Assembly: GCA_943787425.1 (NCBI GenBank)
Contig: CALSMJ010000002.1
Span: 1-55,220, forward strand
DNA length: 55,220 bases
Reading direction: 5' to 3'
Source of the DNA: an uncultured Pseudomonadales bacterium
GTDB lineage: Bacteria > Pseudomonadota > Gammaproteobacteria > Pseudomonadales > Azotimanducaceae
Positions 27,416 to 34,508 of this stretch are shown here, piece by piece. The position numbers were made by a program, and so were the translations under genes. The notes below the pieces were generated by a model. It did no database searches. It was given only the letters and a program-made list of their open reading frames with translations, and was not told the origin of the DNA. Positions within the stretch are counted from its first letter, which is position 1. Every line of letters starts with the position of its first letter.

Positions 27416-27839
27416 GTTTGCTCCTACTCAGCGCGCTACGATCACCTTGAGTGATGATCCTATCGCCATCTGTTGTGATACGTCCAGTTGTGCACCGGTT
27501 CGCGCGCTAGGGGTTTGCTTTGGTGCTTGCGGCATCGGCAAGCGCCGGCAAAGCGCGCTACTTTTTGATGGCGGTGAGCGGGTTTTAGGAGTAGGGTGCA
27601 GTTTTTAGATCGGTGTTTACTAAACTTCTCTAAGAAGCTGATTTTTAAATTGTTCTCCCGATAGTACGAACGCGGCCTGCGATACAGGATACGAACAAAA
27701 TGGGACTGATCGGCTCGTTTTTGTTCAATCGTGCGCTTTTATTGCAAGTCTTTCGGAGTTAAAGTTTCGCAGTTGTTGTCAATTAGATTGCCAATGTGGA
27801 CAGGCCATTAAAGCAGGCCATTAAGGAAAGTTAAGGTCG
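27416..27839. other. 424-bp divergent region before the Lap locus
   Basis: This lies between the P450 (minus) and lapB (plus), so it should hold promoters for both. The half nearest lapB is AT-rich, with several T-runs. I could not find a convincing -35/-10 pair. TAAGG about eight bases before the ATG at 27840 serves as ribosome binding site. No coding frame is supported here. Confidence 0.5.
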
Positions 27840-29963
27840 ATGAATACGCAAGTGAACGATCCGCTGGTGCAATGCCTGATCGGCCTGAGTCGCCATCATG
27901 GCACCGCCACCACAGTTGAGGCGCTTGTCAGCGGTCTGCCACTCGAGGCAGGTTTGCTGACGCCGAGGCTTTTTACGCGTGCCTCACAGCGGGTTGGGTT
28001 AACCAGTAACCTGGTGCAGCAGCAGCCGAGTGCGATCGTGGGCGCACTGCTGCCCGCCGTGATTTTGAGCGAGACTGGGCAGGCCTGTTTGCTCATGGGT
28101 TGGCAGGATGGCCGCACCTCAGCGCGGGTCATCTTCCCTGAATTGCTGGACACCAGCGTTGATATGAGCCGTGAAGAGCTCGAGGCGTTTAGTAATGGCA
28201 CCGCGATTATCTGCCAGCCTAAATTTAAATTTGATGAGCGCGCGCCTAAAAAAGCCTTGGCGCAGGATGAGCATTGGTTTTGGTCTGCCGTACGCCGCAA
28301 TTTGCCGATTTATCGGGATGTATTGATTGCCGCGTTCTTTATCAATCTGTTTGCATTGGCGCTGCCCTTGTTCACCATGAACGTCTACGACCGAGTGGTG
28401 CCCAATCATGCGGTTGAGACCTTGTGGACGTTGGCGATTGGGCTGCTGATCGTTGTGATCATGGATTTCACCTTGCGCATGATGCGCAGCCACTTCCTCG
28501 ACTTGGCCAGTGAACGCATCGATGTGGGGGTCTCCGCTCAGATTATGGAGCGGGTGCTGGGCAGCCGACTTGAGCACCGACCTGCGTCGGTCGGGACCTA
28601 CGCGGTCAATTTGAGGGCGTTTGACTCGGTTCGAGACTTCATCAATTCTGCAACGATCACGACGTTGATCGACGTGCCGTTTGCGTTGATTTTCTGTGCT
28701 GTGATTTTCTGGATCGCGCCCATGGTGCTGCTGCCACTGGTTCTAGGTGTGGTTTTGGTTTTGGGGTATGTAAGCCTGGGTCGCGCGAAGTTGCAGGAGT
28801 TGTCGGAGTCTACCCATCGGGCCGGGATTCAACGCAACGCGACCCTGATCGAAAGCCTGGTCGGGCTCGATACCATAAAAGCGCTTGGGGCTGAGTCAAA
28901 AACCCAGCGGCGTTGGGAAGAAGCAACAGCGTTTTTAGCGCGCACCGGTGTTCAGCTCCGCATGGTCTCGAATTCGAATATGTTTGTGACGGCTGGGGCC
29001 ACCCAGTTGGTGACTTTGTTCGTTGTGGTGACTGGCGTTTACTTGATCACCGAGGGTGAGCTCAGCATGGGCGGGCTGATCGCTTGCAGCATGCTGTCCG
29101 GTCGGGTGATGGCGCCGGTTGGTCAAATGGCAGGCATGATTACGCAATATCAGTATGCCCAAATCTCGCTTGGCTCGGTTGAGCAGGTGATGGAAACGCC
29201 GCAGGAGCGTCCAGAGAGTGCTCGGTTTTTGTCCCGCGAGCGTTTCAATGGCGATATCGAATTCAAAAAGGTGAGCTTTGCCTACCCGGGTTCTGAAGTG
29301 CCGTCATTAGTCGATGTCTCGTTTAAAATTAAGCAGGGCGAAAAAGTAGCGATTTTAGGTCGCGTGGGTTCAGGTAAAACGACCTTGCAGAAACTCGCGA
29401 TGGGCTTGTTCCAGCCGACCGACGGCGCGGTCTTGGTCGACGGAATTGATCTGCGCCAGCTCGACCCGGCGGAGTTTAGAAAGCAAGTGGGCTACATGCC
29501 CCAAGACATTACGTTGTTCCACGGGACCCTGCGGGAGAACATCGTGTTGTCGCACCCGTTTGTGAACGATGCTGAGATTTTAAAAGCAGCTGAGATCGCA
29601 AACTTGACCGAATTCATTAATCGACATCCCCAAGGCTTCGATATGATGATCAGCGAGCGCGGGGATTCGCTCTCCGGGGGTCAGCGTCGCTGTGTCGCGT
29701 TATCGCGCGCGATTTTAAATGACCCTGGGCTCATGCTAATGGATGAACCAACGGGCTCGATGGATCATTCCACCGAGATGGCGGTCAAACAGCAGCTCGC
29801 ACAATTTATTGAGGGTCGCACCTGGATCGTGGTGACGCACCGCAACTCGTTGCTAGAAATGGTGGATCGGATTCTGGTAATTGATAATGGCCGGATCGTG
29901 GCGGACGGTCCGCGCGCCAGTGTGGTCGCTGCCTTGCAGCAGGGCAAGATAGGTAAGGCTTAA
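27840..29963 (+). CDS. lapB: Type I secretion ABC exporter, LapB-like
   Basis: Inner-membrane ATP-driven exporter (707 residues) for a large adhesin. The N-terminal ~135 residues form a C39-like domain without the usual catalytic Cys motif, so it binds rather than cuts substrate. Membrane segments follow between about 155 and 420. The ATPase has Walker A GRVGSGKTT (507-515), signature LSGGQ (611-615), Walker B LMLMDEP (631-637) and the H-loop VVTHR. This matches the LssB/LapB group of exporters that serve giant RTX adhesins. It is the first gene of lapB-lapC-luxR, with 3 bases to lapC. The adhesin encoded 3.3 kb downstream is the obvious substrate. Confidence 0.94.
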   Translation: MNTQVNDPLVQCLIGLSRHHGTATTVEALVSGLPLEAGLLTPRLFTRASQRVGLTSNLVQQQPSAIVGALLPAVILSETGQACLLMGWQDGRTSARVIFPELLDTSVDMSREELEAFSNGTAIICQPKFKFDERAPKKALAQDEHWFWSAVRRNLPIYRDVLIAAFFINLFALALPLFTMNVYDRVVPNHAVETLWTLAIGLLIVVIMDFTLRMMRSHFLDLASERIDVGVSAQIMERVLGSRLEHRPASVGTYAVNLRAFDSVRDFINSATITTLIDVPFALIFCAVIFWIAPMVLLPLVLGVVLVLGYVSLGRAKLQELSESTHRAGIQRNATLIESLVGLDTIKALGAESKTQRRWEEATAFLARTGVQLRMVSNSNMFVTAGATQLVTLFVVVTGVYLITEGELSMGGLIACSMLSGRVMAPVGQMAGMITQYQYAQISLGSVEQVMETPQERPESARFLSRERFNGDIEFKKVSFAYPGSEVPSLVDVSFKIKQGEKVAILGRVGSGKTTLQKLAMGLFQPTDGAVLVDGIDLRQLDPAEFRKQVGYMPQDITLFHGTLRENIVLSHPFVNDAEILKAAEIANLTEFINRHPQGFDMMISERGDSLSGGQRRCVALSRAILNDPGLMLMDEPTGSMDHSTEMAVKQQLAQFIEGRTWIVVTHRNSLLEMVDRILVIDNGRIVADGPRASVVAALQQGKIGKA

Positions 29964-29966
29964 TCG

Positions 29967-31361
29967 ATGTTTGAACGCTTACTCATACCGCTGCAATGGC
30001 TGAAAGCCGTGTTGAGAAAATGGCTCGACGGCGCGATGTCGCCTTGGATGAAAGAAGCCGAGGTGGAAACCGAAAGCTGGCGGCGGGATGCCGAAATCGG
30101 GATTGAACAGGCTCGGCAGTTATCCGGCAGGACCTTGCTGTACGCCATTGGCATTACGGTGACGTTGCTGTTGCTATGGAGCGCCTTTGCCGAACTCGAT
30201 GAAGTCACTCGCGGTGAGGGCAAGGTGATCCCATCTCGGCAGGTTCAAATCATCCAGTCGCAAGATGGCGGCGTGGTGTCGGAAATTCTGGTGGCCGAAG
30301 GCGATCAAGTGCAAGCTGGCCAGTTGTTGGTGCGCCTTGACAGCACGCGATCCCAATCGAGTTTTCGAGAAAAGCTCATTGAATTCGAAGCCCTAACCGT
30401 AAAAGAAGCGCGTCTGCGCGCCGTGATCGAAAAAACGCCGTTTGTCGCGCCCGAGGGTCTGCGCTTGAAAGTGCCAAGGATCATTGCCCAAGAAGAAGCG
30501 CTGTACAGATCAAGCCGGGAGGAAGTTCGGCTGAAGACGAGTATCGCAGAGCAGCAGCTGACCCAGCGCCGCGAAGAGCTGAATGAGCTCAATGCGCGAG
30601 TGGCCCAGTTGCGTCGCGGCCTAGATCTGGCGAATCAGAAGATGAACTTAACCAAACCCATGGTTGCCACCCGCGCAGTGTCAGAGCGGGAAATCATCGA
30701 CCTGGAATCCGAAGTCAACAAAATGTCGGGCGACTTAAACCAAGCCGTGGCGCAAATCGGGCGGGTAACGTCTGCGATTACCGAGGCTGAGCAGAAAGTG
30801 CAAGAAGTGGAGCTGGTGTTCGCCAATCAGGTGGGCGAAGAGCTGACGGAAACCTTGTCGCGATTGAATGAGTTGGCGGAAATCAACGCGGGCCTGTCGG
30901 ACCGGGTGCTGCAAACGGAAGTTCGCTCATCGGTTACCGGTACGGTCAAGCAATTATATTTTAATACCATCGGCGGGGTAGTGATGCCGGGTCGAGAGAT
31001 CATCGAGGTCGTGCCGCTGGACGATACCTTGTTAATGGAAGTGCGAATTCAGCCGAAAGACATTGCTTTTTTGATGCCCGGACAGCAGGCCCTCGTCAAA
31101 TTCTCAGCCTATTCTTTTGTGGTCTATGGCGGCCTTGATGGGACCGTTGAGCGCGTTGGTGCCGACACGATCATGGACGAAGATGGCAATCCCTACTACG
31201 AAATCAATGTGCGAACTGGCGAGCCCAACTTTGGCGAAGACAAGCCCATTATTCCCGGTATGACGGTCGAGGTGGATATTCTGACCGGTAAGAAGACCAT
31301 CTTAGAATACTTGATGAAGCCAATCCTGCGCGCCAAGCAGTATTCCCTGTCTGAGCGGTAA
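29967..31361 (+). CDS. lapC: HlyD-family type I secretion adaptor, LapC-like
   Basis: Periplasmic membrane-fusion protein (464 residues) that links the ABC exporter to the TolC-type channel. A short cytoplasmic N-terminus leads to one membrane helix (about 48-68). The first half of the lipoyl/barrel-sandwich domain follows (GGVVSEILVAEGDQVQAGQ), then a long coiled-coil hairpin (about 130-310, rich in Glu, Gln, Leu and Arg). The second lipoyl half and beta-barrel follow (VTGTVKQLYFNTIGGVV, then FSAYSFVVYGGLDGTVE). It starts 3 bases after lapB, and its stop overlaps the start of the LuxR-type gene by one base (TAATG), so the three genes form one operon. Confidence 0.95.
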   Translation: MFERLLIPLQWLKAVLRKWLDGAMSPWMKEAEVETESWRRDAEIGIEQARQLSGRTLLYAIGITVTLLLLWSAFAELDEVTRGEGKVIPSRQVQIIQSQDGGVVSEILVAEGDQVQAGQLLVRLDSTRSQSSFREKLIEFEALTVKEARLRAVIEKTPFVAPEGLRLKVPRIIAQEEALYRSSREEVRLKTSIAEQQLTQRREELNELNARVAQLRRGLDLANQKMNLTKPMVATRAVSEREIIDLESEVNKMSGDLNQAVAQIGRVTSAITEAEQKVQEVELVFANQVGEELTETLSRLNELAEINAGLSDRVLQTEVRSSVTGTVKQLYFNTIGGVVMPGREIIEVVPLDDTLLMEVRIQPKDIAFLMPGQQALVKFSAYSFVVYGGLDGTVERVGADTIMDEDGNPYYEINVRTGEPNFGEDKPIIPGMTVEVDILTGKKTILEYLMKPILRAKQYSLSER

Positions 31362-31975
31362 TGAAAGCGGTCCTCATTTCCGAACAAGCGACGCTTACGG
31401 CGCGCTGGAGAGAGGCTTTTCCCGCAGGCAAGGTGACGGGGTCACTCAAACAGGCGCTGCGAATTCCGAAGAAACAGGATCCGTTGTTTTGGCTTGACCT
31501 GAGCAGCGTGCCGCAAGGCGACTGGCTGGATGCGATCGATACGCTCAGTGTTCGCAGTAAGGTCGTGGTGTTGTCGGCCAGCCCATCGCAAGCCGAAGCC
31601 TCACAGTTCATCCGGATTGGGGCGATGGGTTATTGCCATCTTGGAACGCCTGTTGACCGTCTGCAGGAAATTGCCCTGGTGCTGGCGCATGAAGGGTTTT
31701 GGTTGCCGAAAGAGATGATTCAGCGCATCACCCAAATGACGCGTCGTCTGGGCGCGCAGAAATTCAATCCCGAACAAGACCCAAACCAATTAACCAGCCG
31801 TGAACGCGCCGTAGCGGATCTGATCGGATTGGGCGCGAACAACGCCGAAATTGCGAATCGGCTGAATATGAGCGAGCGCACAGTGAAGGCGCATCTCACG
31901 TCGATTTTTCAGCAGCTCAATGTTCGGGATCGCGTGCAGCTCGCCTTGGTGATGAACCGGTTGCCGGTTGGCTAA
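31361..31975 (+). CDS. LuxR-type regulator with degenerate receiver domain (copy 1)
   Basis: DNA-binding regulator of 204 residues. The C-terminal 65 residues are a clear GerE/LuxR helix-turn-helix: LTSRERAVADLIGLG, NNAEIANRLNMSERTVKAHL, then TSIFQQLNVRDRVQLA. The N-terminal ~120 residues look like a receiver fold, but the acidic pair after strand 1 is missing (VLISEQ). An Asp follows strand 3 (FWLDLSS) and could still be the acceptor, so phosphorylation is doubtful. GFWLPKEM lies where VpsT-type regulators carry their c-di-GMP motif but does not match it. It is translationally coupled to lapC through a TAATG overlap. It is highly similar to the next gene. Control of the adhesin is inferred from position. 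Confidence 0.9.
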   Translation: MKAVLISEQATLTARWREAFPAGKVTGSLKQALRIPKKQDPLFWLDLSSVPQGDWLDAIDTLSVRSKVVVLSASPSQAEASQFIRIGAMGYCHLGTPVDRLQEIALVLAHEGFWLPKEMIQRITQMTRRLGAQKFNPEQDPNQLTSRERAVADLIGLGANNAEIANRLNMSERTVKAHLTSIFQQLNVRDRVQLALVMNRLPVG

Positions 31976-32021
31976 AATAAGCGAGATTGCTCGGCTTCAC
32001 AGCGCAATAAATCGACAACGG

Positions 32022-32066
32022 CTGCCCAAAAGTACAATGTTAATTGGCCATGGGCTACCTACAATC
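32022..32066 (+). promoter_or_regulatory. Conserved intergenic block, copy 1
   Basis: A 45-bp stretch that recurs at 32837-32881 with 42 of 45 identical positions. It contains two TACAAT hexamers (32033-32038 and 32060-32065); the second could be a -10 element, although no good -35 is seen. It lies 108 bases before the second LuxR gene. It is duplicated along with the gene, so conservation may only reflect a recent duplication. Confidence 0.5.
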
Positions 32067-32173
32067 GGCTCGTGAAAAAAACCTTAAAAACGATTAACGG
32101 CAGAGTGCTCATGCCCGGCGTGCTCGAAAACGTCGTCCCTGCCCCTCAACCAGTCATCTGTTGCTAAGCGGTG

Positions 32174-32788
32174 ATGAAAGCGGTTCTCATTTCCGAACAA
32201 GCGGCGCTCATAGCGCGCTGGAGAGCGGCTTTTCCAGCAGGCAAGGTGACGGGGTCGCTCAAACAGGCGCTGCGAATTCCAAAAAAACAAGGTCCATTGT
32301 ATTGGCTTGACCTCACCCGCGTGCCGCAAAGCGACTGGCTGGATGCGATCGATACGCTCAGTGATCGCGGCAAGGTCGTGGTCATGTCGGCCAACCCATC
32401 GCAAGCTGAGGCCTCGAAGATCCTTCGGGCCGGCGCAATGGGTTATTGCCATATGGCAGCGCCCAGTGCGCGCTTGCCGGAAATTGCGCTGGTCGTTGAG
32501 CACGACGGATTTTGGATGCCGAAAGCGATGATTCAGCGCATTACCCAAATGACGCGTCGGCTGGGCGCGCAGAAATTCAATCCCGAACAAGACCCAAATC
32601 AATTGACCCGCCGCGAACGCGCTGTGGCGGATCTGATCGGATTGGGCGCGAACAATGCGGAAATCGCGAATCGGCTGAATATGAGCGAGCGCACGGTGAA
32701 GGCGCATCTAACGTCGATTTTCCAGCAGCTCAATGTTCGAGATCGCGTGCAGCTGGCCTTGGTGGTGAATCGATTGCCGTTAGGCTAA
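32174..32788 (+). CDS. LuxR-type regulator with degenerate receiver domain (copy 2)
   Basis: Tandem paralogue of the gene at 31361, also 204 residues and identical over nearly all of the LuxR helix-turn-helix (LTRRERAVADLIG, then SERTVKAHL). Differences cluster in the receiver-like half (for example AGAMGYCHMAAPSARLPEI against IGAMGYCHLGTPVDRLQEI). The same degenerate acidic pocket is seen, with WLDL kept. I chose the ATG at 32174; an adjacent in-frame GTG at 32171 is possible. The bases just before the start copy the end of lapC (AGCGGTxATG), so the duplication began at the lapC/luxR junction. Unlike copy 1 it has its own ~200-bp leader, so it may be expressed independently. It lies directly upstream of the adhesin leader. 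Confidence 0.9.
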   Translation: MKAVLISEQAALIARWRAAFPAGKVTGSLKQALRIPKKQGPLYWLDLTRVPQSDWLDAIDTLSDRGKVVVMSANPSQAEASKILRAGAMGYCHMAAPSARLPEIALVVEHDGFWMPKAMIQRITQMTRRLGAQKFNPEQDPNQLTRRERAVADLIGLGANNAEIANRLNMSERTVKAHLTSIFQQLNVRDRVQLALVVNRLPLG

Positions 32789-32836
32789 AACGGCCTTAAA
32801 AACCGGGGTTTTTTCGCCTAAAAATACCGCAAAATT

Positions 32837-32881
32837 CTGCCCAAAAGTACAATGTTAATTTGCCTTGGGCTGCCTACAATC
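32837..32881 (+). promoter_or_regulatory. Conserved intergenic block, copy 2
   Basis: Second copy of the 45-bp block, with three mismatches to copy 1 and both TACAAT hexamers kept (the second at 32875-32880). It lies 341 bases before the adhesin start and 48 bases after the second LuxR gene. A promoter or regulator binding site is possible; the position upstream of the adhesin is what makes it of interest. Confidence 0.5.
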
Positions 32882-32987
32882 TGAGAGTCAAAAAACCAAA
32901 GAGCGCCTTGATTTCAAAGTAATTACAAAGCGCTCGGTGCAAAGCGAGGTCAAGCAAGGAGATCGTCAGGGTGCAGGAAAAGGCGCA

Positions 32988-33120
32988 AGACCAAACAAAG
33001 ACCAAACAAAGACCAAACAAATAAAGCGTTAAACGAGAAGCGAGAAACGAGAAACGAGAAACGAGAAACGAGAAACAAAGAGTCAAAAAAACAAAGAGTT
33101 AAAGAAATAAAGAGTTAAAG
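32988..33120 (+). repeat. Three successive short tandem repeat arrays
   Basis: An 11-bp unit (AGACCAAACAA) is repeated three times (32988-33020). A 7-bp unit AAACGAG follows six times, one copy with a single change (33031-33072). A 16-bp unit (AAACAAAGAGTTAAAG, with small changes) follows three times (33073-33120). All are non-coding, A-rich on the plus strand and lie in the adhesin leader. None is a multiple of three. Confidence 0.93.
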
Positions 33121-33221
33121 AAACATTAAACGAAAAACCGGATGACAAGCTAAGCGCCGGGTTTTGAATGAACAGTAGAATCAGCGGGGCCTCGACGCCT
33201 CCGACAGACTAAAGGCACATT

Positions 33222-34508
33222 ATGAGCACAGTACAAATCGCAGAAGTTCAAGACATCCAAGGCACAGCCTACGCAGTGAATGCCGATGGTGAACGTCGGC
33301 TGTTACAAGCCGGCGATGCCTTGTTCGATGGGGAGTCTGTCGAAACCTCTGAAGGCGGTGTGGTTGAATTGACCTTGAGTGACGGCCAGTCCCTTGTCAT
33401 CGCGGGCCAGCCGGTGTTCTTGATCAGTGCGGATCTGATTACGGATCTTGCGCCAGGCGCAGATGAAAGCGCGCTCCAAGCGGAAACCTTGGATGAGCTC
33501 CTAGCCGAGGGCAGTCTTGAGAGCCTTGAGCAAATTATTGAAAGTACGGATGAGGCCGAAGCGGAAAGCTTAGACGATTTGCTCGCAGCGGCAGAAGAAG
33601 ACCCCACCGCCTCGGGCATCGATTTTGACAACTTAGACGCCACCGCGGCGGGTGGGGAGGATTCGGGCGGCGATGGTGGTGGCTCCAATATTGTGCAAGC
33701 CACTCGGATTAGCTCGAGCGGTGATGACACCTCTGGGACGCTGACCGAGGGGAATACCCAAGCGGCGGCGGGCACTGATGCTGCGGGCGGGGAAAATACG
33801 AGTATTTCTGTCGCGGTCGATGATGCCTTCGCGATTTCTGAGGATACACCCTCGGCAGGGAACCTGGCCGATAATGATGCGCTCTCGGGTGATGTGACGT
33901 TTGCCCTGCTGGATCAGGCTGGGCCCAGCAATGGCGAGGTGACGTTGAACGAAGACGGGACCTTTGTGTTTACGCCAAATACGAACTTCGTAGGCAGCGA
34001 CAGTTTTCAGTATGTGATCACCGATGCCAATGGTCAGACCTCGACCGCAACGGTCTCAATTACGGTTGAAGCCGTGAACGATGCGCCCGTCGCCGTGGAT
34101 GATGTGGTTACAGCGCAAGAAGACGTGCTGCTTGAAAATATTAGTGTTTTGGGCAACGACACCGATAGCGATGGCGACCCCTTAACGGTCACGAATGCGG
34201 TTTCTGCTGCGGGCGGCGTGGTTACAATCAATGCCGATGGCACCTTAAACTATCAGGCCCCGGCTAATTTCACGGGGCCCGACACGATTAACTACACCAT
34301 TGATGATGGCGCAGGCGGCACCAGCACCGCGGTTGTCAATATTGATGTGACGCCGGTGATCGATCTCACCGCTGAGAATGATCAGTATACGGTCGAGGAA
34401 GGCGGCGCCCTGGTGGGTTCAGTTGCCGATAATGATGCGACGCTGTCTGGCGGCGCGCTTGACCTTCGCGGTTGCCACAAGTGTCGAAAATGGCACGCTA
34501 AACTTTAA
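33222..34508 (+). CDS. Giant LapA-like adhesin, N-terminal fragment (retention module)
   Basis: First part of one large adhesin gene that I read as 33222-45350 (about 4,040 codons) broken by several indels. Residues 1-140 form the LapA-type retention module (AEVQDIQGTAYAVNADGERR, then GQPVFLISADLI), which holds the protein in the outer-membrane channel. A TAAG LapG cleavage site follows at 141-144, then an acidic Gly/Ser-rich linker. Cadherin-like modules begin near residue 195, each with the pattern VDD..t..ED, VL.ND.D.DGD, NADGTLNY and TYTI.DG.GG. The frame fails near 34459: GGCGCGCTTGACC carries one extra T compared with an equivalent module near 38330. The true protein continues in the frame of 34378-39513. 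Secretion by LapB-LapC and the TolC-OmpA protein is inferred from the locus. Confidence 0.9.
   Translation: MSTVQIAEVQDIQGTAYAVNADGERRLLQAGDALFDGESVETSEGGVVELTLSDGQSLVIAGQPVFLISADLITDLAPGADESALQAETLDELLAEGSLESLEQIIESTDEAEAESLDDLLAAAEEDPTASGIDFDNLDATAAGGEDSGGDGGGSNIVQATRISSSGDDTSGTLTEGNTQAAAGTDAAGGENTSISVAVDDAFAISEDTPSAGNLADNDALSGDVTFALLDQAGPSNGEVTLNEDGTFVFTPNTNFVGSDSFQYVITDANGQTSTATVSITVEAVNDAPVAVDDVVTAQEDVLLENISVLGNDTDSDGDPLTVTNAVSAAGGVVTINADGTLNYQAPANFTGPDTINYTIDDGAGGTSTAVVNIDVTPVIDLTAENDQYTVEEGGALVGSVADNDATLSGGALDLRGCHKCRKWHAKL
33642..33653 (+). other. Predicted LapG cleavage site (TAAG) in the adhesin
   Basis: The codons ACC GCG GCG GGT encode Thr-Ala-Ala-Gly at residues 141-144, just after the retention module. 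In Pseudomonas fluorescens LapA, LapG cuts between the two Ala of a TAAG motif near residue 108. The motif is followed by an acidic, Gly-rich linker, as expected for an exposed site. The presence of lapG and lapD in the same locus supports it. Confidence 0.85.

Larger units (their letters stand above)
32789..33221. other. 433-bp adhesin leader region
   Basis: This is non-coding and A-rich on the plus strand. It holds, in order, a weak terminator-like element (AAAAAC / GTTTTT around 32798-32814), the second copy of the conserved block, unique sequence, three different short tandem repeat arrays, and a weak AAAGG ribosome binding site before the ATG at 33222. Most of the adhesin's transcriptional control should lie here. 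Confidence 0.6.

Noticed and set aside
31361..31975. LuxR regulator as a VpsT-type c-di-GMP receptor
   Set aside because: The stretch at the equivalent position is WLPK, which does not match the W-F/L/M-T/S-R motif; kept only as something to test.
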